Origin: Talpa occidentalis
Taxonomy: Eukaryota; Chordata; Mammalia; Eulipotyphla; Talpidae
Assembly (NCBI RefSeq): GCF_014898055.3
Contig: NW_023601433.1
Coordinates: 84,701,106-84,765,105, forward strand
Length of the DNA stretch: 64,000 bases
Direction: 5' to 3'
Shown piece after piece: positions 15,201-27,200 of this stretch; the stretch's first letter is position 1, and each line of letters opens with the position of its first letter. The translations under genes and the position numbers were made by a program. The notes beneath the pieces are model-generated. The model was given only the letters and a program-made list of their open reading frames with translations. It had not been told where the DNA came from and did not search any database.

Positions 15201-18200
15201 AGATAGCATTGTGATTAATAGTTTGGGCTCTGAAGTCACAGGTGCCACTTACCAGCTGTGTGACCTGGGGACAGTGGCCTGACTTTTCTGGCTTTCCTCA
15301 CCTTTAAAATGAAATCAATAATGGTAACCCCCTCATGTGTATATTAGAAACAAGGGTTCATACAGATAGAGCTCCTAAGAACAGGGTATGGCCCCCCAAA
15401 AGCGCTCAGGTGAAGTATTTCTAAATATCACAGTAATGATGATGGGGGTGGTGAGATTGTCCCCACTGGCCATGGTTTCTCTAGCAAAGAATAACGCAGA
15501 GTTTACTTCAGAGAGTAGATCGTTAGTGAGTTGTAAGCACAGATAGCTGATTCCTGTTAGAAGGTTTCTTTCTTTACCTTGTGAAACACCTGCTCTTTGG
15601 GATGCAGAGATGCCTTGTCCCAACACTGACCATCAGACATGGTATAAGAACTTCTTTTTGTCCCTGTGTCAGCAGTCTTTCTCTTCTAACTTTGGTCCTG
15701 AGAAAAGCCGCTAAAAGATCTTTTTTTTTTTTTTTTTTTTGCCAATTTACATGCTGAGTCTCTGATATTCATGAAAAAATTCCTTCACTGATATTAGTGC
15801 ATATATGTACATGTAAATATACATACACACCCTTGCAACTTATTATTAATAATTGTTATATATAATTTTTTTCATGCTTTTAGCCTTAAGGCTAAGGATC
15901 AGTGACTGCAGATTTTGTTTACACTTAACCTGTGGAAATATTCTCGCAGCATGAACATGTGGTGATCATTTCCTTTTCTCTTCAGAGCCTGTTATAGCTG
16001 CCAGTCCAGATTCCAAGGCAGATAATTAACATTCTTCTTGACTCTTCTCTTTTAGGAGTTCAGGCAGAGGGAGCACGTTCGGGTGGGAGTGAGCTTGGGT
16101 GGTTGAAGGCACAGGTATCAGGCCAGACCACTGTTGCTGCAGAGGGGGACATGGAGGGTAGCAGGAAATGAGATGAGAGGGTGCTGGGGAAGCCATGGGT
16201 GGGGGGTTTAAGCAAAACAATATCATCATCTGAGGCAGATCCTACAGATGAAAAGGTAATTTGCTCCTCCCCTTTTGTTCTCAATATCTAAAAGGAAGTA
16301 CCCTTTTGGGTTGCACAGAGCAAATTTCAAATGACTTTCACTTGATAAATGCAGCGCCACCTCTGTTACTGCCTGCCCGAAGCACCCACGCGGGCCATTA
16401 GCTTCAGAGTGAGGATGGCTTGATCCAGGGCATTTCTTCAGTCCTCAATCCAGTCACTGATTTGTCTGTGCATTCAAGAGGTGCCACCAGGTATCAGGCC
16501 CTGTGCTGAGGAATAAGGAGTCTTCTGAATGGAACAGGCATGGTCCCTTCTCTCACAGAGCTAAAGTTCTAGTGGGGACAGCCGTGAGACAACACAGCAC
16601 CCCATAGTCAAGGCTATGCAGCAGCCAGGAGGCTGCAGCGTATGGGCAGGGCAGCGCAACGGAGCTGGCTTCTCCCCAAGACCCGGAGCTCATCCTCGTC
16701 AGCAAGCTTAGGGTTAGAAATATGAAGCCCCGAGTGCGTCTGCAGCTGCAGGTTGGCTCAGGTCTGCCTGCACGGGGTCCCCGAGCCTGAGTCCAGGTTC
16801 CCACCTGGCTATGCAGGATGTCGGTGGCCTTCGTACCCAACTGAATGAGAGGCAGGGCGGAAGTTAATCAGGAGACTATCCAGCGGCTCCTGGAGAATGA
16901 CCAGTTGATCCGCTGTATCGTGGAGTATCAGAACAAGGGCCGGGCAAACGTGTGTGACCAGTACCAGCATGCGTTACATAGAAATCTCATTTGGGGGCCT
17001 CCCCGGTGGCGCAGCGGTTGAGCGCTGGGTTGCGAAGCTGCCCGCGGCCTCTGCGGCACCGGTTCGATCCCCGGCTGCTCCCCGGCCACTGGAGGAGGGT
17101 CCCACATGGCGCGCAGACCTCTCCTGCCGCCCGCTGCTCCCCTCAGCAGTGTACTTCGGTCCTTCTGCCTGCTCTGCTCCCCGCTCTGGCTCTGGTGAAT
17201 TCTCTCACCCTCCCACGCTTCTGACTGTACCCAGTGCATGTATAAACAAAACAAACAAACAAATAAATAAAACATGCCTCTATAAAAAAAAAAAAAGAAA
17301 TCTCATTTGGCTACCATCGCAGATGCCAGCCCAACCAGTGCTACAAAAACAGTGGAATAATCTTCCAGTTGACAAGTACGAGGAGTAATTGAAAGTAATC
17401 CATTTCCTATGAAATGGAGGTAGGATCTTTAACCAAGCAACTGCTTAAAACACAAATAAAATACCTGTGACTCTTAAAAATGTGAAAATGTGAAGAAAGC
17501 TACCAAATTAACAATTCTCAACGTAAATTTATTTTGAAATAAAAAGAAAAGAAATATAAAGCCCTGTCTGTTCAGGGAGAGGGTGCTTCTTACTGCTTTG
17601 GGAGAGACAAAGAAAGGGGGAAAGCAACGAGACCATGTGTAGATGGAAAACTCTGCTATGTGATCATTGGTTGCTGTGCCTTTGTTTTCACGTTGGTTTA
17701 GTTAGGATTTAATTTTCTTTTGCTGTTTGTTCTCTGAGCCATCCTGAATGCCTGTGGCCACGTGTGCTTTCTCTACTGTCCCCAGTTTGGGGAGGGAAGG
17801 TGTAGATAGCACAGTAGAAAATTAGGTTTTCCAGAAGTGGCTGTTGTACCAGTGCCAGTCTCCTGGCGTTGGAACTCACCCAGAAGTACCCACATTCCCT
17901 GACAAACAGCTTGCCAGGCCCTCCTCCCAGGATCCAGCCCAGCAGGTGTGGCCATTTATCTGAACTGTATTCATTTAAACCTGAAACAGTCCCCTTTCCA
18001 ATAGAGTCTCCGTCCCGTAGTAGTGCAAAGGCTGACAGGAGGCGAGGGAGCTGGCTTGCAGTTCCCAGAGGCCCCTCTGTGAGGGTGGATCAGCCTCCGT
18101 TGTTGTGTGCGCCAGGGAAGGTTAAGGAAGCGTGCATTAATTTGGCATTTTCTTCGTGGCCCTGAGTGATAGACAGCAAGGTCTGTTTTCTCCCCCACTA

Positions 18201-21200
18201 TTTCCTGGGAACATGTTACAAAGATTTTTTTTTTCCTCATAATTTTCAAATATCGGCCACATTTCTCTTTATTCTCTGACAATTCTTTCTCTAAACATTC
18301 TTCTTGAATTTCAGCTTCCTTCTAAACTATACTTAAAAGATTGCTCCCTCTTTTCATTTCAGCCAGACCAGCCCATAATGGAAAGGTAGATAAGAGTGGT
18401 GGAGACAGCCCTTGTTTAAAAGCTGCGCTATCCACACGCACTGTCTTACCCACAGCTGCGGACAGGTGTAGACACCAAGCCTATGCGGCAACAGCCAGTG
18501 GCAACCTCACCTGCCTCTGTCTTCCCCACGGTGCTGTTGCCTGCAGGGCTTTGGACCTTTCTTTACTTGTTTCATAAATTAATAGTGGCTGTTGCTATTG
18601 AGCATAATGAAGCTTTGAGAAAGCAGAACAGAACAAATTCCAGCAGCAGATAGAAGTTGATGTAGCTCTCTGTCTCTTAAATAAGCTCATGTTTGTCGTA
18701 GTAAAAATTAAACAGTACCAAAATATGTCAGTAAGGGAAAAAGTTGCTCTCGCTTTCCTCTCACTCTCCATTTATCTAAGAGCTTTTTTTTTGCCCTAAC
18801 AAAAATTAAATGGCTGCATAATGTCCCATCATTTTTAACCTTTGTGTATTGATACTTACACTATTTCCATTTTGTTGTTGTTTTATTTCCCAGCAGTGCT
18901 GCAGTGAGTATTTTGTACCTTTGCACCTCGTGTTCATGTTTCTGTGTGAGAGACTGAAGAGAGTCCCAGAAGGAAGATATTGAATGTCTTAACTTGGTAG
19001 ATACTGCTGAACTTCCTTCCCCTGGAAGCTACAAAGTCTTGTGTCAACAAGAGCATTTGACAGATTCTCTTAACTTTTGATTCTGGCCATAAGTCTGTGT
19101 CATGTTTGATCCGAAGGCTTATGCTCTCTGGAGCGTTACCAGTGCTGCTGTTGTATTTTTTAGGTATGGTGGATATTGCCCGACAGACAGTTGAATTCCT
19201 CTACGAGGAGAACGGTGGCATCCCAAGAGACCTTTACCTTCCCACCATCGAAGACATTAAAGACGAAGCAAACAAGTTCACAATCGATAAAGTTCGAAAA
19301 GGTTTTGCTTTCCCTTTTGCTTCACTATGAGACTTGTCATGAAATAAGTTGAATTTCCCAAGCTCAAGTCTGAGCCCAGCAGCTGCTGACTGCCCTGGAG
19401 TGGTTCTCCTTGCCTTGAGTGATCTGACTTCTTCCAGGCGTGCCCTTCGAGGCCCTGGAACTTTATGGGGGGGTGTAGCAGATATTTGTCTGTCCTCTGT
19501 GGCCTCTTGCACCTTCTCAAAACTCACTAATGTGAACACAAGGGTGAGACAGGGCACTTGTACAAAGAGAGAAGTGGGGTCTGGGCTTACAATTCCAGGC
19601 AGGCTTCTCCAGCTTTGCTGGCTACTCGGCTAGTAAACCATGAATTTGTGTTTGTGCTATGCTCTTTAGAATTTGGTTAAAAGTCAGTTGGATGTTTTGG
19701 GCAAATGAGAAAAATATAGAAAAGCACAACAAAAGAAAATGTAGAACCACTCATTTTTAAAGTGGTCACAGGACCTTGAGAAAAATATGAGAATGTCCTG
19801 GACAGGGACCTGAATATATATTTACTTTTCTTTTTGTTTGATATATAATTCACATTCCATAAAACTCACCCTTTTCAAGTAAAGGAGTTAGCAGCTTTTA
19901 GGATATTCACAAAGTTGTGCAACCATCGAATCAATACTTCTAACTCCAGAACATTTTCATCCCCAAAAAAGAAGAAAGACCTGTGCTCTTATCACTTCTT
20001 CCCTTTAGCCCCAGCAACTGGTCATCTACTTTCTGTCACTATGGATTTGCCTGTTCTGAACATTTCATGTAAACGGAATCATCCAGCATTTTTTTTTTTT
20101 TTTGGTTTGGCTTCTTTGACTAAGCATGATCTTTCAAGAGTAACCTGTATAGTAGCATGTGCCACCTGTATAGTAGCATTATGACAGCATAATACTCCAC
20201 TGTGCAGATAACAACCCATTTTTTTTCTCCATTTGCGAATTAATGGGCACCTTTTGGCTACTATAAATAATGCTACTGGGAACACTTGTATACCAGTTTG
20301 TGTATGGTTATGTATTTTTGTGTCTCTTGGGTGTAGTTGTAGGAGTAAAGTTGCTGGATAATATGGTAGCTTTTTGAGGAACTGCCCAGTTAATTTCCAA
20401 AGTTATTGCACCATTTTATTTTACATTCTTACCAGCAGTACACAGGGTTGCAGTTTCTCTGCATCCTTGCCAACGTTAACTACTGTCTTTCTCTCTATGG
20501 TCTTGGTCAACGTGAAGGGGTACAGCACTGCGGCTTTGACTTGCATTTCCCCAGTGACTAGTGATGATGAACATCTTCCCATGTGTAGATTTTCATTTCT
20601 CTTTGGAGAAATGTGTATTCAAAGCTTTTGCCCAACTTTAAATTGGCTTATTTTGTCTTTTTATTGCTGAATTGTGAGAGTTTGTGCAACATTTTGCTGT
20701 ATTACCCTCCAGACTGAGTTGTGTTCTTTTTCAGTTATAACTAAATCTGAGGGTATTAGTAAAAGCTGTAGAGCTATTCTACACCCTAAAATATAGAGTC
20801 CCAAGATGGTTATGGTACTCGCTTTTAAGAAGGTCTCCTTCCACCCTCTTTAGGCCTCACAGTAGTAACCCGCTCTCCAGACAGCAACAACGTAGCCAGC
20901 AGTGCAGTCGGAACCGCTCTGCCGAAGTTCGCCATCCGAGGGATGCTGAAAACCTTTGGGCTCCATGGAGTCGTCTTAGATGTTGATTCAGTGAGTGAAC
21001 AGCCTTTCATGCACCCTGAGGCTTTCACGCCCAGACTCCAAGTACCCTAGAAAGTGATTATACAGGTGGATTACTCTTCAAATTAGAGATGAAAAAGCCA
21101 AGCTGGGTGTTGGCATGCTAGATGACTTGCCTGAGATGTTCTCATGGGCCTGGGCAAGGGCAGATGATTGATGATTAGCTCTGAGCTCTCAGTACTGTCA

Positions 21201-24200
21201 TCCCCCTCAGACCTCGCTACCTTTCCTCATTACTCTCTGTCCCTCTATTACATCTACCCGAGCTCTAAGGGAACATTCTCCCAGTTTCCTGGATGAATGG
21301 GTGGTCTGTCATTGACATGATTGTTCAAAGAAATAGTTTTGTGACTTTGATTGAATCAGCTTACTCTTTAAACAGACTCTCAGCCTTAATTTCCTTATTT
21401 GTAAAATTGAGTGTATTCAACTAAATCAGTAGTTTTCTTCCCTAATTTGCAGAGTCCTCATATGGGACTCAGCAAGGATTTGGAACTTGGGGGAAGGAGA
21501 GAAGGATCAGGAGAGAGTGAAGACTTTCTTTTGAAAATGGTCCTATTTCACAGTTGTAACTAGGTGATCCTAAGCTTGCCCGCACATGCTTGCAAATTTC
21601 TCACGCAAGTACAATTGGTGACACAGTACACACTTCAGACCTGAGAGTCTGGAAGAACCATCCAGCTTGCTGAAGAGCATTAGATAAAGATGTCGATAAT
21701 GTTCGTACCATTAATGTTTTGAAATCTAAAGTTTTACCTCTTCAACTAAATCCATGTTACCGGAACTTCATTTATATTATTAAATTTTTGGGCCTCCCCT
21801 GGTGGTGCAGCGATTGAGCGCTGGGTTGTGCCGCAGCCTCTGCAGCACCAGTTCGATCCCCGGCCACCGGCGAGGGTCCCACAAAAAAAAAAAAAAAAAA
21901 ATTGTGTTATTAAATTTTTAAGAGAGGCTGTTGATTGGGGATTTACTAAGGTAAATCTTTTGAACTTTTGAGTGGAAAAATTCATCAGTGCTATTGTTAA
22001 TCTTCTACTGCCTTCACATACAAACTTTCAATTCTGGTTATCAGAAAATATATACCTGAGAATGTTTTCAGCAGTGGAAATGTATGAAAATAATAATTAG
22101 AAAAAGAGAAATTTTGTTCAAGTAATAACTCTGCTACTTCTCAAGTAATTTGATTCCCTTTGTTTTAATAGTAATCCCTAAATAAAAATTACATTTCTAT
22201 TTGAATCCAGAAGGTATATATTGTAGCTGACTTTTTATTTTCCTAGCAATAACAAGTATCAAACAGATTCCCTGCTTTTAAAAAAATATTACCATTAAAA
22301 AAATTAACATAAAAGCATTGGACATAAATTTTACCTGCAACAATATGTGTGGAGCTAAATTATGAAATACAGCACTATTATCTTTAAATTTCTACCTCAT
22401 GATTATTATTGATGTTCTTTATTGGACCAATTAAAATTTGCTAACTGACATGTAAAAACTAAACACATTATACTAACCAGATGTCTTTGACCTTAATCAT
22501 GAAAGTAGCTTTTTTTGCCTACAAAACTGGTTTTATATATATTTATGCACATTCAGTAAGTCTACACTTAATGTTATCGATAGCTTCTCTGAAACTGACT
22601 TTTATAACAAAGCTATGTATAATGGAAACAGGTCCTCCAAAAAACATCACTTAGTTCAATGTTTGGCAAGATTGTTTTTTCTCATCGATGTTATAAGGAC
22701 CACTTGTATCTTTTTTTTTAATAAACTTGGAAAATAAAGTTAGTGCTCAGAAAAACGAATAGACTTTTTCTTTTTACTGTTGTAGGTTAATGAATTGGTG
22801 CAGGTAGAAACGTACCTCCGAAGTGAAGGTGTGCTGGTCCGGTACTGGTACCCCATTGATATGTTGGAGAGGCCTCCAGCAGGCTACCGAAGGACTGCCA
22901 CCAATGGGCTGGTCACACTGGACAATACCAACCTTCAGATTCACAGGTACAACTGGGCCCTCTTCTGAGTGCATAACAGAAATGCACATCTACCATCTGT
23001 CATTGACAAGGACACTTTCTCAAAATGAATAGAGAGAAAGCTGGTCAAAGCTGGTCGAAGCCATAGGAGTTGGAAAGAAGTTGCAGAATCCAGTATCCCC
23101 TGAACTGTGCCACACACTCTGCTGTGAGTGGGAGGATTCGGGGGTGGTGGACATTTGAGAGTGAGAAGTTAGGGTAAAACTGATCAAGAAGAAGTGATTG
23201 AGGGGCTGTTAACTGTTGACTAGCAACTGAGAAGAAAGGCAAGAAAGTTCTTTGTAGGGTTCCAGTCCGGCTATAGTGTAGAATGTTCATACCCAGGATT
23301 AACTAGTGATCTTGGGGGAAAATATGAAACAGATTTGTTTGAGCAGTAAAGTGGCTGAATTTTTGGTGTTAATGCAGATTTTCATCAGAGGGATACTTTG
23401 AAGCACTCACTTGGTTGGTCAGCGTGAGGACTCTGAACAACTAAGGTCAGAGGGCTCATGGCCTGACTTCAGAGGTGTTCAGCCTGCAGGGGTTGGGGAT
23501 GGAGGCAGGAGCTGTGCAGACCCAGATCATCTACCAGCTTTTCCCTGGCAGCTTCACCTTTGAAATCTTCAGAGAAAGTCATGGGGTGCCCATCAGGGCT
23601 TTTAGCTCTCTTGTTGAGGCCTCATTGCTCTGCTGCTGGTCTCTCTGAGCTGTGCTTGTGCAGTCAACGCGTAGACTTCCCTGGGGGAGGAATTGACAGG
23701 GTTGGTCTGTTTTAAAATCTGGCATAGGTGGTAGGGATGAGAAAGAAACCACCGAACATGCAATTCTTTATTGTTTTAATGTTTTCTTTTTTATTTTCAC
23801 TTCATAGCTATGCAAACTCCTCAGGTGTTACTTGTTGGGTTATTGTTTCTTTAATTTCCATTGTGCCCACATCTGAGTTATGATAGACTAGCATTAAATT
23901 TAATTCGGCGGGCCTCCCCGGTGGCGCAGCGGTTGAGTGCTGGGTTGCGAAGCTGCCCGCAGCCTCGGTAGCGCTGGTTCGATCCCCGGCTGCTCCCCGG
24001 CCACCAGAGGAGGGTTCCACATGGCGCGCAGACCTCTCCTGCCGCCCGCTGCTCCCCTCAGCAGTGTACTTCGGTCCTTCTGCCTGCTCTGCTCCCCGCT
24101 CTGGCTCTGGTGAATTCTCTCACCCTCCCGCACTTCTGACTGTACCCAGTGCTTGTATAAATAATAAATAAATAAATCCTTAAAATAAATAAATAAATAA

Positions 24201-27200
24201 ATAAATAAATAAATTTGATTCAGGTCCACAGGCAATATCAGATGACTCCTGTTTACTCATGAGTGGATTTTATAGAAACTTTAAAGTCTCTTTATGGAGA
24301 CTTTATAGAAATAATAAGGCCACTTCTAACTTGCCTTTTTAGCTAAGTGCTTAATTTTTAATTATAGTAATTAGCCAATAAAATGTTGGGATCCTCCCCT
24401 CTGATTTGTGTTAGCAAGATTAGATGCTTTACTGAGAGAAGCAGTTCTAAGGAGACCCGTTACTCCAGCTGGCACCAACCCTTCATAAATTCATCACATA
24501 AAAGATGTCCATAGTGGATTTCTATAAGTTTTATTGAGATGTACCATACAATTAATTTCTCTCTCCTTGAAATGCAGTATTCTTGTATACCCATTTCAAA
24601 TATACAAGTCAATGATGTTTAGTATATTCACAGTTGTGCAACCATCACCAAAATCAATTCTAGAACATTTTTCATCACCCCAGTGCCCATCACTAAATGG
24701 TTTCCTCTGTCCTGCCTCCCGGCTCCTGACCACTGTTAGTCTGTTTTCTCTCTGTGGAATTGCTTGATTCTGAACAATTTATACAAATAGAATAACTTCC
24801 CTTTATATGGCCCTTTATATTTAACTGTTTGTTTAGTATATTTTCAGGGTTCATTCATGTTGTAGCTTTTATCACTACTTCATACCTTTTTATTACTGAG
24901 CAGTATGCCTTTGTGTAGCTCTACCATTGCTTAGTTGATCGACAGTTTTTGGCTACTCTGACTTATGCTGCTATGAACATACATGTATAAGCTTCAGTAA
25001 ATATATATTTTCTCTTTACACAATTATATTTGAGTTTGAGAAAATCCAGACATAATTAATGTGACTTTTTGTTTCAAGCACATGTGAACTCCACAACTTG
25101 GAGTATAGAACATGTGACCTAAAGGGAAGCCTTAAATGTGGGTCCTTTCCCTTCCAAAGCCCAAGGCCTGGTCCATTGTGGGCACTGGGTGTCATGCTCA
25201 CTGCCTCTGCCCTGTCTCGCCCTTACAGGGAGCTGCTGCGGTGTGAAGCTGCACTGGCCAGGCTGTACTGCCGCATGGCCCTGCTCAACATCTTCGCCCC
25301 CAAGCTGCCTCACCTGTTTACCCGCCTCTTCCACATCCCTGCCATCCGGGACATTACCCTGGAGCACCTGCAACTGCTGTCCAATCAGCTCCTCGCCCCT
25401 CCCCTCCCAGGTAAACCTTGTCTTTGCCTCTCATTCCCCACGTGGGGGAGGAGAATTGGGAACATAGTGCCTGCAGACAGGAGCTACACTGTGTGAGGAG
25501 CTGCGAGTGTCTGGGCAGAACTGTGCCCCTATCACTCCCCTAGTCACTCATCTACTAAGCATTCAGTGAGCTTCCTAAACCAATGTGGGTCAAGGAAAAC
25601 TATTAGAAATCTAGTCAGTGTGGTTTTCACAGGTGTTCTCTCTGCATTTTAGGAGAGGGAAACAAATTCCTGTTACCAAATTCCTGTTACAAATTCCCCA
25701 CAACAAATCTCATAGATTCTTCGTGGCTGTGGGCAGGGTTGTTTCCAGGGGCTAGCATGTGTATATCTGCCAAACCAGGGCCCTTGGGGTGAGGACCGAT
25801 GATGTGTTGGCTCCCGGGCGAATGCTTAGTGATAACTCTGCCCATAGCCCAGTCCAAGGAGGAGGGCCCTTTCTGACTTCTGTGGCTCCTTGACTCCGGT
25901 GGTCTCCCCTTGACCTCCCAGCAGTTGACATGGGAGCAAGAGGTGAGGGGCAGCTGGCACTCCAGCCTAGAGGGCATCTCTCAGCCTTGGGCTTCAGCCA
26001 GCACATGTCAGAGCTACATCTCCACCTGGGAGCCGCCAGCCTGCCCTGAAATGCGAGGCTTCACAACATAACTAGGAAGCTCTAGCGTGTTTGTGGAAGA
26101 AGCTTTGCCGTAAAGACCTAACATCTATTTATAAACTCAGCTCTGAGACCCCCTCATAGCTCTCTGGTGCAGCTCAGGGTGGGCAAAACACCCAAATTAG
26201 GTTCTGGAAACCCCAGAATTCAGATGCTCCACTTCTGGCTGTTTAATAGATTTGGGCCTCCACTTAAGATATTATTTTGGGAAACAGTTTTCCACTTAAA
26301 AAAAGAAAAATTTAAAGGCTGCCATTCTCCCTTATCACTCCCATAAGATCTCTGTTAGCCAAGACATTATCATCCACACACCCTCTGGTGTTCATTATTG
26401 GTTACTTAGGATGTCACAGCCTTTGGCTTCCTGGGCTCTTGTAATCCTGTGCTTTCTTCCCTGTCCCCAGACGGCACCATCAGTTCCAGCTCCATCCTCC
26501 TGGCACAGTCTCTGCAGCATTGTGTCCACGCCCAGAACTGCTCGGCCACAGACCTCTTCTACCAGGGCAGCTCCCAAACAGTGAGGGAGTGGCTCAACGT
26601 GGCCATCACACGGACTCTGCACCAGGGCGAGGAGAGCCTTTTGGAGTTGACAAAACAGATCTGCTCTTTCCTGCAGGTAATAGTCTGAAGCTCCTGTGTC
26701 CCTGAGCTGGGATTGCCATTTTTAAGTAGAAGGCTTCTTGGCTTACTTACTAAAAATGACACTTCTTTCCCTCCATGCTCCCTCCCCCTCAGCCTCCTTT
26801 TCTTAGAAGTTCTCCTGCCTTGTCCCTTCTGTAGTGTCCTTCCTCTCAGAGGGCTTTCTTGTCCCCTTAAGCCTGTCACAGCAAATGTGTTGGCTCTGTC
26901 CTTTGCCATTGAGCTGGGAAGAGGAACTGCCTCTCCTGTGTTCAGCAGGTGGCTTTCCTTATTAACTGTAATGGCAGGATGAGCACAGGGCAGGTCTTCT
27001 GTGATCTGAGTAGACGGGGTGAAGGAGGAGCCCTGGAGCCCTCGGTGGCTTTTCAGGCTTTTATGGCGTGTTTACCAGTTATGTGGCAGGCAGGGGTGCC
27101 GGCGTGCCAGGAGGCTGGCAGGCCTCCTAGCCCCCGGCGAATCTTCACTCTTTCTGGGCTCTCTGGAGTTCTCTCATGGCCTCTGCCTCTCTGCTCTTTT

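Larger units (their letters stand above)
13242..16479 (+). other. HECTD4 introns around exons 12-13, partly unannotated
   Basis: Outside the SINE (13871-14139), the exons and the MIR (15195-15405) I see only a poly(T) run at about 15720-15740. Confidence 0.5.
20991..23908 (+). other. HECTD4 introns around exon 16, mostly unannotated
   Basis: AT-rich intron (20991-22785) with only the short SINE at 21790-21906, and 22947-23908 with nothing recognised. Confidence 0.5.
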
